A stretch of DNA of 16,425 nucleotides from Verrucomicrobiota bacterium (GTDB taxonomy: Bacteria; Verrucomicrobiota; Verrucomicrobiia; Limisphaerales; UBA9464), in the NCBI GenBank assembly GCA_026397675.1, contig JAPLUH010000525.1, positions 1 to 16,425 of the forward strand, in the 5' to 3' direction. The notes below the pieces were generated by a model. It ran no database searches, was not told the origin of the DNA, and worked only from the letters and a program-made list of their open reading frames with translations. Below are positions 1-6,688 of the stretch, piece after piece (position 1 is the first letter of the stretch; each line of letters begins with the position of its first letter). Made by a program: the position numbers and the translations under genes.

Positions 1-1128
1 GCTGCGCATCGCGTCGGCCAAGTTCCAAACCGGGTCTTCGGTGAAGTAGCCGCAGAACATGGATCCGATCCGCTGAAACTGCATGGGGATCTGGGTGGCC
101 TTCGCTACGGCAACCATTCCCTGCTCCAACTCACTCCCCACAGCCTCCAATCGATTCCAGGCATCGGAGGACTGCAAGGCATCCAACGCAGCCAAGCCGG
201 CCGCCATCGCTAACGGGTTTCCGCTCAGGGTTCCCGCCTGATAAACCGAACCCAGGGGCGCCAGTTGATCCATGATCTCGGCCCGCCCACCGAAGGCTCC
301 GACCGGAAGACCACCGCCAATAATCTTGCCGAAGCAACTCAAGTCCGGCGTGAGCCCGAACACGCCTTGGGCACCGGCCGGACCCAGTCGGAATCCGGTC
401 ATCACCTCGTCGGCGATGAGCACGCTCCCGTGATCTCGGGTCAATTGCCGGAGCAGTTCCAGGTAGCCGGGCTTGGGCAAATACAGCCCAGCATTGGCCG
501 GCACCAATTCAAGGATCACTGCCGCCAATTGACCGTCATGCTTCTCGAAAACCCTCCGCAGCGCCTCCGGATCATTAAAGGGAAGAACGAGGGTTTGACG
601 CGCGACATCCGCAGGCACGCCCGAACTGTCTGGACATCCCAGAGTGAGCGCACCGGAACCTGCCTTCACGAGCAACCCATCTGAGTGCCCGTGGTAGCAG
701 CCATCAAATTTGACAATTAAATCCCGCCCGGTAAATCCACGAGCCAAGCGGATGGCCGACATGGTCGCCTCAGTACCGCTGTTGCAGAAACGCACCTTCT
801 CCACCGATGGCACCAGAGATTTGACGCGTTGAGCCATCGTCACCTCTTGCGCGTGAGGAATGCCAAAGCTGGTACCGCGCTCAGCGGTGCTCTGAATCGC
901 TCGAACAATGGGTAAGGCGGCATGACCGAGAATCGCAGGCCCCCACGTTCCGACGTAATCGATGTAGGTGTTGCCGTCCACGTCGGTGACCCGCGCTCCG
1001 GAAGCCGAAGCGGCAAAGAAGGGGGTGCCGCCCACCGCCCGGAAACCCCGGACCGGAGAGTTCACTCCGCCAGGTATGTGCTTGAGGGCTTCAGCAAACA
1101 GGGCTTCGGATCGCGATCGAACGCTCAT
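1..1128 (-). CDS. hemL: Glutamate-1-semialdehyde 2,1-aminomutase, C-terminus cut off by the window edge
   Basis: PLP-dependent enzyme that converts glutamate-1-semialdehyde to 5-aminolevulinate, the first committed precursor of haem in the C5 pathway; cytosolic. The visible 376 residues start MSVRSRSEALFAEA, followed by PGGVNSPVR, the FCNSGTEATMSAIR PLP-phosphate region, the ADEVMTGFR aspartate motif and FGKIIGGGLPVGA, in which K268 (codon 325-327) is the expected Schiff-base lysine; GSVYQAGTLSGNP follows. The family is about 430 residues long, so roughly 50 C-terminal residues lie beyond base 1. ATG at 1126-1128 was chosen because the family N-terminus begins there. The frame is open for about 24 codons upstream but holds no better start, and no Shine-Dalgarno sequence is seen. 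It is divergent from the Nudix gene at 1275. Identification is firm; the exact start is slightly uncertain. Confidence 0.95.
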   Translation of the reverse strand, partial: MSVRSRSEALFAEALKHIPGGVNSPVRGFRAVGGTPFFAASASGARVTDVDGNTYIDYVGTWGPAILGHAALPIVRAIQSTAERGTSFGIPHAQEVTMAQRVKSLVPSVEKVRFCNSGTEATMSAIRLARGFTGRDLIVKFDGCYHGHSDGLLVKAGSGALTLGCPDSSGVPADVARQTLVLPFNDPEALRRVFEKHDGQLAAVILELVPANAGLYLPKPGYLELLRQLTRDHGSVLIADEVMTGFRLGPAGAQGVFGLTPDLSCFGKIIGGGLPVGAFGGRAEIMDQLAPLGSVYQAGTLSGNPLAMAAGLAALDALQSSDAWNRLEAVGSELEQGMVAVAKATQIPMQFQRIGSMFCGYFTEDPVWNLADAMRS

Positions 1129-1274
1129 GTGTCGGAGGACTGTGCCTTGCGGAACGACGGCTGCAAAGAACGCGCCGCCCAGGATCCCAAGTTGATTTAA
1201 TTTTCAGCCGCCCTACCGAAGGCGTATTCTGGCGCTGTTATCGATGGTCCGAGCCCTCCCGGCGGCCTTAAACC

Positions 1275-1865
1275 ATGCATCCCTCCCGACAGTTCCACCA
1301 TTGCCCGCGCTGCGGAAAACCCATTACCCCGCCGAAAGTTGGGGCACCCATGGTCTGCGCCGCCTGCAATTTTCAACTGTACTTCAATCCTGCGGTGGCA
1401 GTTGCCGTCTTCATCCAACGGGACGATGGGAGCATCTTGTTAATCCGGCGTGCGAACGATCCTGGAGCGGGGCTCCTGGCCCCGCCCGGCGGGTTTATTA
1501 ATATTGGCGAGTGCGCCGAGTCCGCCGTGCACCGAGAGATTTTGGAAGAGGTGGGCATCCGACTTTTCGACCTACGGTTCCTCTGTTCTCAGCCCAACGA
1601 ATACCGTTTTAGTGGTGTCACGTATCCGGTGCTAGACCTCTTTTTCACAGCTCAACCGCTCGAGACCGAGGGCCCATGCAATCCGGAAGAAGTCCATGCT
1701 GTGGAATGGCATTCAGCCAAAACGCTGCAAGGTGAGGCGCTGGCCTTTCAGTCGATGCGAGCCGCCTGGCAGGCCTGGATTGAAGCCAATGCAAAAACCC
1801 GCAAGCCCCCGGTCGATGGTGCGACCTCCCTCAGCCCCAGTTCTTCGGATCGGCTCAACGGGTAA
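1275..1865 (+). CDS. Zinc-ribbon Nudix hydrolase
   Basis: Predicted cytosolic hydrolase of a nucleoside-diphosphate-linked compound. Two cysteine pairs (C10/C13 and C28/C31) form an N-terminal zinc ribbon like that of NADH pyrophosphatase (NudC) and related ADP-ribose-type Nudix proteins. The Nudix fold follows, and a full Nudix box at residues 73-95 matches G-x5-E-x7-REU-xEE-x-GU exactly (REILEEVGI core), so the metal-binding glutamates are present. The protein has 196 residues; the last 25 or so are proline- and serine-rich and probably disordered. It lacks the long N-terminal domain of NudC, so it is not NudC itself, and its substrate cannot be read from the sequence. It is the first gene of a co-directional cluster, 43 nt before a second Nudix-containing gene. 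ATG 1275 directly precedes the zinc ribbon. Confidence 0.88.
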   Translation: MHPSRQFHHCPRCGKPITPPKVGAPMVCAACNFQLYFNPAVAVAVFIQRDDGSILLIRRANDPGAGLLAPPGGFINIGECAESAVHREILEEVGIRLFDLRFLCSQPNEYRFSGVTYPVLDLFFTAQPLETEGPCNPEEVHAVEWHSAKTLQGEALAFQSMRAAWQAWIEANAKTRKPPVDGATSLSPSSSDRLNG

Positions 1866-1908
1866 ATCCTGCGTTTGCGAGTGCGACCACCGGGGATAGC
1901 TTAGCTCA

Positions 1909-2967
1909 GTGATTCGCAATGTGATCTTCGATTGGTCCGGGACGCTGGTGGATGACCTTCCGGCCGTCTGGCGGGCATCGAACCATGCGCTGCAACAGGC
2001 TGGAGTGCCGGCCATGCCTCTGGAGGAGTTTCGTCGCGAGTTCCGTCTCCCCGCTCGGGACTTCTACATGGAACGGGTGCCGAAGGAATCGCTTCCCGAA
2101 TTGGAGGGTTGGTTCTTGGAGGGGTTCAAGCTGGCTCAAGACACGGTCACACCGTTGCCGCATGCTCGGGAATTTCTGGAGTTTTGTCGGCAGCACGGGC
2201 TGCGCACGTTTCTCTTAAGTGCGGTGCATCCGGCCTTATTTGCTCAGCAGGAAAAAATCTCAGGCTTTGGTCCGTTCCTCGACAAGACGTACCTCGGTGC
2301 TCACGACAAAAAAGACCTCATCGGACAAATCCTTCGGGACAATGAACTAGACCCGACTCAAACCGTGTTCATTGGTGACATGCAGCACGATATCGAGACC
2401 GCCCATCACGGGGGTGTGAAGTCTGTCGCAGTCCTGACCGGCTACGACAGCCTCGATAAACTGCGGAAATCCAAACCGGACCTCATCGTCGAGCACTTGT
2501 CGGAGCTCCGCCGGCACTTGGAAGCCAATCAATTATGCTTGAAGCCGGGTCCCGCGCCGCGTTCGGCCTTTCCGATTCCGACCGTCGGGGCTCTCATCCG
2601 AGACGATTCGGGCCGTATGCTTTTGTTCAAGACGGCCAAGTGGTCCGGCATGTGGGGAATTCCCGGCGGAAAGATCGAATGGGGTGAACCCTCTGAGGAA
2701 GCTCTCCGACGCGAGGTCCGCGAAGAGACTGGCTTAGAGATTGAGCGAATTCAGTTCGTGATGGTCCAAGACTCGATCGCCTCCACCGAGTTTTACCGGG
2801 AGGCCCATTTCATCCTGCTCAACTACACCTGCCTCGCCTTGCCGGGCCAGTCGGTGACGTTGAATGGAGAAGCCCAAGAATTTGTATGGGTCCATTGGGA
2901 ACAAGCCTTCGAACTCCCACTCAACACTCCCACCCGGCGATTGCTGGAAATAGTCCGGGCTCTCTGA
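1909..2967 (+). CDS. HAD-superfamily phosphatase / Nudix hydrolase fusion protein
   Basis: A 352-residue protein with two catalytic domains. Residues 1 to about 205 are a HAD hydrolase of the phosphoglycolate-phosphatase type: motif I DWSGTL with nucleophile D8, a C1 cap between about 15 and 85, motif II S104, motif III K134/K135 and motif IV GDMQHD (D157, D161). After a proline-rich linker (about 205-220) comes a Nudix domain with an intact box at 254-276 (GKIEWGEP through REVREETGL). The second motif I aspartate, normally the general acid/base, is Ser10. Start is GTG 1909; an in-frame TAG lies 12 nt upstream, so no longer start exists. folB begins 14 nt downstream. Nudix plus phosphatase next to FolB suggests hydrolysis of dihydroneopterin triphosphate to the monophosphate and then dihydroneopterin. 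This is inference; nucleotide or sugar-nucleotide house-cleaning is the alternative. Confidence 0.88.
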   Translation: MIRNVIFDWSGTLVDDLPAVWRASNHALQQAGVPAMPLEEFRREFRLPARDFYMERVPKESLPELEGWFLEGFKLAQDTVTPLPHAREFLEFCRQHGLRTFLLSAVHPALFAQQEKISGFGPFLDKTYLGAHDKKDLIGQILRDNELDPTQTVFIGDMQHDIETAHHGGVKSVAVLTGYDSLDKLRKSKPDLIVEHLSELRRHLEANQLCLKPGPAPRSAFPIPTVGALIRDDSGRMLLFKTAKWSGMWGIPGGKIEWGEPSEEALRREVREETGLEIERIQFVMVQDSIASTEFYREAHFILLNYTCLALPGQSVTLNGEAQEFVWVHWEQAFELPLNTPTRRLLEIVRAL

Positions 2968-2981
2968 GTACACCTCCATTT

Positions 2982-3329
2982 ATGGACATCATCACCATTG
3001 AAGATCTTGAGGTCTGTTACCACATCGGCGTTCCGGACGAAGAACGGGTCCATCCCCAGCGCCTCCTCATCAGTGTGAAAATGGAAACCGACTTCACCTT
3101 GGCCGCTGCGGGTGATGACCTGAGTCACACGATCAATTATTACGCCGTCAGCCAACGCTTGCTCAGCCTTGGCCAAGGCAGGACGTGGAAGCTGCTGGAA
3201 ACGTTGGCCGTCGATATTTCTGAATTGGTTCTCCGTGAGTTTGGAGCCCGTCGGGTCCACGTCGAAATTAAGAAATTCATCATCCCGGAAGCCCGCCACG
3301 TCTCGGTTCAGATCGTTCGGCCTCAGTGA
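2982..3329 (+). CDS. folB: Dihydroneopterin aldolase
   Basis: Cleaves 7,8-dihydroneopterin to 6-hydroxymethyl-7,8-dihydropterin and glycolaldehyde in folate biosynthesis; cytosolic and oligomeric in the known family. The 115 residues match the family's usual length. Family landmarks are the N-terminal MDIITIEDLEV strand, GVPDEER with the substrate-binding glutamate (E20/E21), INYYAV with the conserved tyrosine (Y53/Y54), and a lysine (K97/K98) ahead of PEARHVSV, where the catalytic lysine sits. FolX and short GTP cyclohydrolase-like proteins share the fold, but the Glu-Tyr-Lys set favours FolB. ATG 2982 was chosen because it gives the family N-terminus; the frame is open further upstream, but only inside the preceding gene. 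The 14-nt gap to the HAD-Nudix stop indicates co-transcription. Confidence 0.92.
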   Translation: MDIITIEDLEVCYHIGVPDEERVHPQRLLISVKMETDFTLAAAGDDLSHTINYYAVSQRLLSLGQGRTWKLLETLAVDISELVLREFGARRVHVEIKKFIIPEARHVSVQIVRPQ

Positions 3330-3398
3330 TCCCGGCAGGTCCCCTGCGAAAAGTGACTTGTCAGGGCGAATTGAATGGTCAATTTGCTGCCCTCAGCC

Positions 3399-3426
3399 GG
3401 CCTCAAAGGCACCCCTTTTCGAGGCC
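3399..3426 (+). promoter_or_regulatory. Stem-loop in the infA leader
   Basis: GGCCTC (3399-3404) pairs with GAGGCC (3421-3426). AAAGG (3405-3409) pairs with CCTTT (3414-3418), leaving a CACC loop and a two-base bulge (3419-3420). The hairpin ends 21 nt before the infA start codon, within footprint distance of an initiating ribosome. No T-tract follows, so it is not a standard terminator. It could modulate IF-1 translation or processing of the folB-infA transcript; the role is inferred from position only. Confidence 0.45.
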
Positions 3427-3447
3427 AGCGCATGAATACGGTATCTC

Positions 3448-3660
3448 ATGGAAGAACATATCGAGGTTGAGGGAAAAGTGACCGCAGTTCTGGCTGGAAC
3501 GATGTTCCGCGTGGAGCTCGACAATAAGCACGTCGTCTTGGCGACGATCTCCGGCAAGATGCGCAAGCGTTTCGTCCGCTTGACGCCCGGCGATCGGGTG
3601 AAGATGAAAATGTCGCCTTACGATCTCAACAAAGCCCGAATTATCTGGCGCATCGGCTGA
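3448..3660 (+). CDS. infA: Translation initiation factor IF-1
   Basis: Small S1/OB-fold protein that binds the A site of the 30S subunit with IF-2 and IF-3 during initiation. Its 70 residues are close to the usual 71-72. The diagnostic IF-1 core is plain: GTMFRVEL (residues 18-25), HVVLATISGKMRK (28-40), and RLTPGDRVKMKMSPYDLNKARI toward the C-terminus, with the usual basic RNA-binding surface. ATG 3448 starts MEEHIEVEGKV, which aligns with the family N-terminus. No Shine-Dalgarno sequence precedes it, and a 12-codon frame beginning at ATG 3432 runs across its start. It is 118 nt after folB on the same strand, so it may be transcribed with folB or from its own promoter. Confidence 0.97.
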   Translation: MEEHIEVEGKVTAVLAGTMFRVELDNKHVVLATISGKMRKRFVRLTPGDRVKMKMSPYDLNKARIIWRIG

Positions 3661-3662
3661 CC

Positions 3663-3698
3663 CACCCGCCCGTACCAGGGGTTTTACGTGGGGCGGTG
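3663..3698 (+). terminator. GC-rich hairpin just after infA, possible terminator without a T-tract
   Basis: CACC-C-GCCC (3663-3671, one bulged C) pairs with GGGCGGTG (3691-3698). GTA (3672-3674) and TAC (3685-3687) may extend it. It begins 3 nt after the infA stop codon. There is no run of T downstream, so intrinsic termination would be weak; it may instead mark the 3' end of the mRNA. Confidence 0.35.
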
Positions 3699-3961
3699 CA
3701 TCTGCCCGGCTTGGAGAACATCCGACCGCCGAGGAGTGCGGCAGGCTCTAGAGCATTCAGGGCCCCAAAACAAGGCGGAGAACCGGCGTGGCGCGGACCG
3801 ATGTGCCTCGCTCGAACTAATGACTCTGTGAGGTGGTCCATAGCCCCTCCGCTAGAGTCTCGAGCCTCACCGAGAGTCTCGGGCCGAAGACGTTGCCTTT
3901 TGCCCACCGACAAGCCCTGGGCTCTTCAGACCTGAAGCAACCCCGGTCTTAAGCAAGCCGG

Positions 3962-3997
3962 AGGGCCGCACGGGGCCCTTTTCGAGCCCCCGTGCGG
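3962..3997. terminator. Two overlapping hairpins at the gyrA 3' end, probable bidirectional terminator
   Basis: CCGCACGGGG (3966-3975) and CCCCGTGCGG (3988-3997) form a perfect 10-bp stem with a 12-nt loop, 13 nt beyond the gyrA stop codon. A competing stem, AGGGCC (3962-3967) with GGCCCT (3974-3979), is followed by TTTT (3979-3982) and resembles a short intrinsic terminator for plus-strand transcription from infA. The two stems share bases and exclude each other. The long stem lacks a T-tract in the gyrA direction. Confidence 0.5.
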
Positions 3998-4010
3998 TGA
4001 ACCCGAATAC

Positions 4011-6635
4011 TTACTTCTCCTCGGTGGCGGCAGCGTCTTCTTCCTGCGATTCGCTGATCACCGGAGCGATGGCTTGCAACTTGTCCTTCTCGGCCAAGTT
4101 GATGAGCTTGACGCCCATGGTGTTGCGGCCGGCTTCGCGAATCCCCTTCACCGGGATTCGGACCATCTGGCCACCGGAAGTAATGAGCATCAGCTCATCG
4201 GAATCACGAACAGTCAGTGCCCCCACCACACTGCCGGTCTTGTCACCGGTCTTCATGGTGATGATGCCCTTGCCGCCGCGGCTCTGCTGACGGTACTCCT
4301 CGAAGTCGGTCCGTTTGCCGATACCGTTTCCGCCGGCGACCAACAGCGTCGAATCAGGATCCACGAGGGCCAAGGCGACGACCGCGTCTCCCTTCTCCAG
4401 CTCGATGCCCTTCACGCCACCCGCGTTGCGACCCATCGAACGCACCTGATCCTCTTGGAAGCGGATGCTCATTCCTTGTTTGGTAATGAGAACAATCTCG
4501 TTGTTTCCGTTGGTGAGACGAACCTCCACCAGGCCGTCGCCCTTATCGAGAGTGATGGCGATGATCCCTCCCTTGCGAACATTCTGGAAGTCGGACAGCT
4601 CGGTCCGCTTGACGGTTCCCAGTCGGGTCACGAAGAAGAGCTCGTTGGTCTGCTTCCAGGTCAAATCTTCCTTGTTGGCGCCATACTTAGAACTCACCCG
4701 GACGAGCGTCTGAATCTTCTCCTCGCCGCGCAGCTCCAGAAGATTGGCAATGCTGCGTCCCTTGGCCGCACGTCCCATATCCGGAATCTCGTGCACACGC
4801 TCCACATACACTCGGCCCAGGTTCGTAAAGAACATGAGGTAGTCGTGGGTGCTGCACGTGAAGAGATGCTCGATGAAATCGCTGTCTTCCAACTTGTCCG
4901 TCTCCCGAGTGGTCATGCCGATGACCCCCTTGCCACCGCGCTTCTGAGCCCGATAGCTGGAGACGTTCGTCCGTTTGATGAGCCCGTTGTGGGTCAATGT
5001 CACGATCACCCCCTCATTGGCGAGGAGGTCTTCAATAGCCATCTCTCCTTCGTCGGGAACGATCTCGGACATGCGCGGCGAAGCATGCTTGTCCTTCAGA
5101 TCCCGAAGCTCCTTCTTGATGATGGAAAGCACTCGGGACTCCTTGGCGAGAATGTCTAGCAAGTCCTTGATCCGTTCGACGAGCTCGTTGTACTCGGCCG
5201 TGACCTTGTCAATTTCCAGACCGGTGAGCTGGTACAGCCGAAGCTCCAAAACGGCGTCGACCTGACGCTCGGTCAGCGCATAGCGACCGGCCGCATTCAA
5301 TCGGTCCTCGCTGCGGATCAGGATGTTCCAACGCTCCACCTGAGCGCGGGTCCATTCGAAGGCCAGCAACTTGATACGAGCCTCATCGCGGGTCTTGGAA
5401 CTGCGGATGATGCGAATGAACTCATCTAAGTTGTTGAGGGCACAAATGTAGCCCTCCAGCAACTCGGCCCGCTCTTCGGCCTTTCGCAATTCGAAACGGG
5501 TCCGACGGAGCACCACTTCGCGCCGGTGCTCAATGTAGCACTGGATGATCTCCTTCAGGTTGAGCGTCTTGGGCTTGCCGTGGTCGATGGCCAGGGCATT
5601 AACACTGAAGCTGGTCTCGAGTTGGGTGTACTTGAAGAGATTGTTGATGACCACCCTCGGGCTGGCATCGCGTTTGAGCTCAATAACGAGTCGGCAGTTC
5701 TCATCCGACTCGTTCCGCATCGCCGAGATCTCGGTGATAATTTTCTCTTGAACCAAGTTGGCGATTTGCTCCTCCAACCCGGCCCGGTTCACATTGTAGG
5801 GGATCTCAGTAATGACTAACTGCTCCCGATTGCCCTTGAGCTCCTCTACCCCGATTCGGCCCCGCAGCTTAATGCTACCCCGACCGCACCTGAAGTAATT
5901 GTGGATACCCTCGATGCCGCAGATGAAACCTCCGGTCGGAAAGTCCGGACCTTTGATGAACTTCGTCAGTTCTGGAATGGTGATCGAGGGGTTGTCGATC
6001 TGGGCACAAACACCGTCAATGACCTCACCGAGGTTGTGCGGTGCCATGTTGGTGGCCATACCAACGGCGATGCCGGTACCGCCATTGACCAGCAAGTTCG
6101 GGAACGCGGCCGGCAAGACCGACGGCTCCATGAGTCGCTCGTCGTAGTTGGGAACGAAATCCACCGTGTCCCGATCCATGTCGGTCATCAAGGCCGCGCC
6201 CAGATGAGTGAGGCGCGCCTCCGTATAACGCATGGCCGCCGGAGGGTCGTTTTCGACCGATCCGAAGTTCCCCTTCCCGTCCACGAGCCTCTCACGCATG
6301 GCCCACGGCTGAGCCATGTGAACCAAGGTCGGGTAAATGACCGCCTCACCGTGGGGATGGTAATCGCCCGAGGTCTGACCGCAGATCTTGGCGCACTTCA
6401 TGTGCTTGCGACCTGGGACCAAGGACAGGCCCTCCATCGCGAAGAGGATGCGGCGCTGGGAGGGCTTCAGCCCGTCACGCACATCAGGCAGTGCGCGAGA
6501 GATGATAACGGACATCGAGTAGTCCAGAAACGAGGCCTTAATCTCGTCTGCGACGTTGATCGTGTGGATCTTCTCGTTGCCCGTGTAGGCACCACCACTG
6601 GCTTGCGGTTGTTTCGGTTGGATCTCTTCAGGCAT
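4011..6635 (-). CDS. gyrA: DNA gyrase subunit A
   Basis: Breakage-reunion subunit of DNA gyrase, which introduces negative supercoils as an A2B2 complex with GyrB. At 874 residues it is of normal gyrase length. Winged-helix and tower domains carry the catalytic tyrosine Y137 in AMRYTEARL; the GyrA box QKRGGKG at 564-570 is the signature that separates gyrase from topoisomerase IV. A C-terminal beta-pinwheel follows, with degenerate box-like repeats such as QSRGGKG, and a short acidic tail. The quinolone-determining region reads YHPHGEAVIYP: compared with E. coli D82, S83 and D87 it has E97, A98 and P102. The gene lies 53 nt downstream of gyrB on the same strand and is almost certainly co-transcribed. 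Start ATG 6635 has no Shine-Dalgarno sequence. Confidence 0.97.
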   Translation of the reverse strand: MPEEIQPKQPQASGGAYTGNEKIHTINVADEIKASFLDYSMSVIISRALPDVRDGLKPSQRRILFAMEGLSLVPGRKHMKCAKICGQTSGDYHPHGEAVIYPTLVHMAQPWAMRERLVDGKGNFGSVENDPPAAMRYTEARLTHLGAALMTDMDRDTVDFVPNYDERLMEPSVLPAAFPNLLVNGGTGIAVGMATNMAPHNLGEVIDGVCAQIDNPSITIPELTKFIKGPDFPTGGFICGIEGIHNYFRCGRGSIKLRGRIGVEELKGNREQLVITEIPYNVNRAGLEEQIANLVQEKIITEISAMRNESDENCRLVIELKRDASPRVVINNLFKYTQLETSFSVNALAIDHGKPKTLNLKEIIQCYIEHRREVVLRRTRFELRKAEERAELLEGYICALNNLDEFIRIIRSSKTRDEARIKLLAFEWTRAQVERWNILIRSEDRLNAAGRYALTERQVDAVLELRLYQLTGLEIDKVTAEYNELVERIKDLLDILAKESRVLSIIKKELRDLKDKHASPRMSEIVPDEGEMAIEDLLANEGVIVTLTHNGLIKRTNVSSYRAQKRGGKGVIGMTTRETDKLEDSDFIEHLFTCSTHDYLMFFTNLGRVYVERVHEIPDMGRAAKGRSIANLLELRGEEKIQTLVRVSSKYGANKEDLTWKQTNELFFVTRLGTVKRTELSDFQNVRKGGIIAITLDKGDGLVEVRLTNGNNEIVLITKQGMSIRFQEDQVRSMGRNAGGVKGIELEKGDAVVALALVDPDSTLLVAGGNGIGKRTDFEEYRQQSRGGKGIITMKTGDKTGSVVGALTVRDSDELMLITSGGQMVRIPVKGIREAGRNTMGVKLINLAEKDKLQAIAPVISESQEEDAAATEEK

Positions 6636-6688
6636 GGGGCGGAAAGTGAGGGATGGAGCAGGATCGGTGTCGGTTTCGTCGCTTTAGC

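Larger units (their letters stand above)
3661..4010. other. Convergent spacer between infA and gyrA with no convincing gene
   Basis: This 350-nt non-coding stretch separates two genes that point at each other. It holds the hairpin at 3663-3698 and the overlapping hairpins at 3962-3997. Open frames of 70-90 codons exist on both strands, but they are arginine-, proline- and serine-rich, mirror each other and show no motif, so they are treated as chance. A short direct repeat (GAGTCTCG, twice near 3855-3880) is visible. The middle (about 3700-3955) shows nothing else that can be named. Confidence 0.6.

Noticed and set aside
1891..1960. GGGGATAGCTTAGCTCAGT resembles the 5' end and D-arm of a tRNA
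   Set aside because: No anticodon stem, TTCGA loop or matching acceptor strand follows at the right distances, and the stretch runs into the HAD-Nudix coding sequence.
3641..3935. Overlapping 90-codon (minus) and 79-codon (plus) frames in the infA-gyrA spacer
   Set aside because: They mirror each other, are rich in Arg, Pro and Ser, and have no motif or start signal. A genome-wide nucleotide search for a repeated intergenic element would be the useful test.
4074..5159. 361-codon plus-strand frame; a similar one lies at 5901-6896
   Set aside because: Both are antisense shadows of gyrA, with no motif or start-site support.
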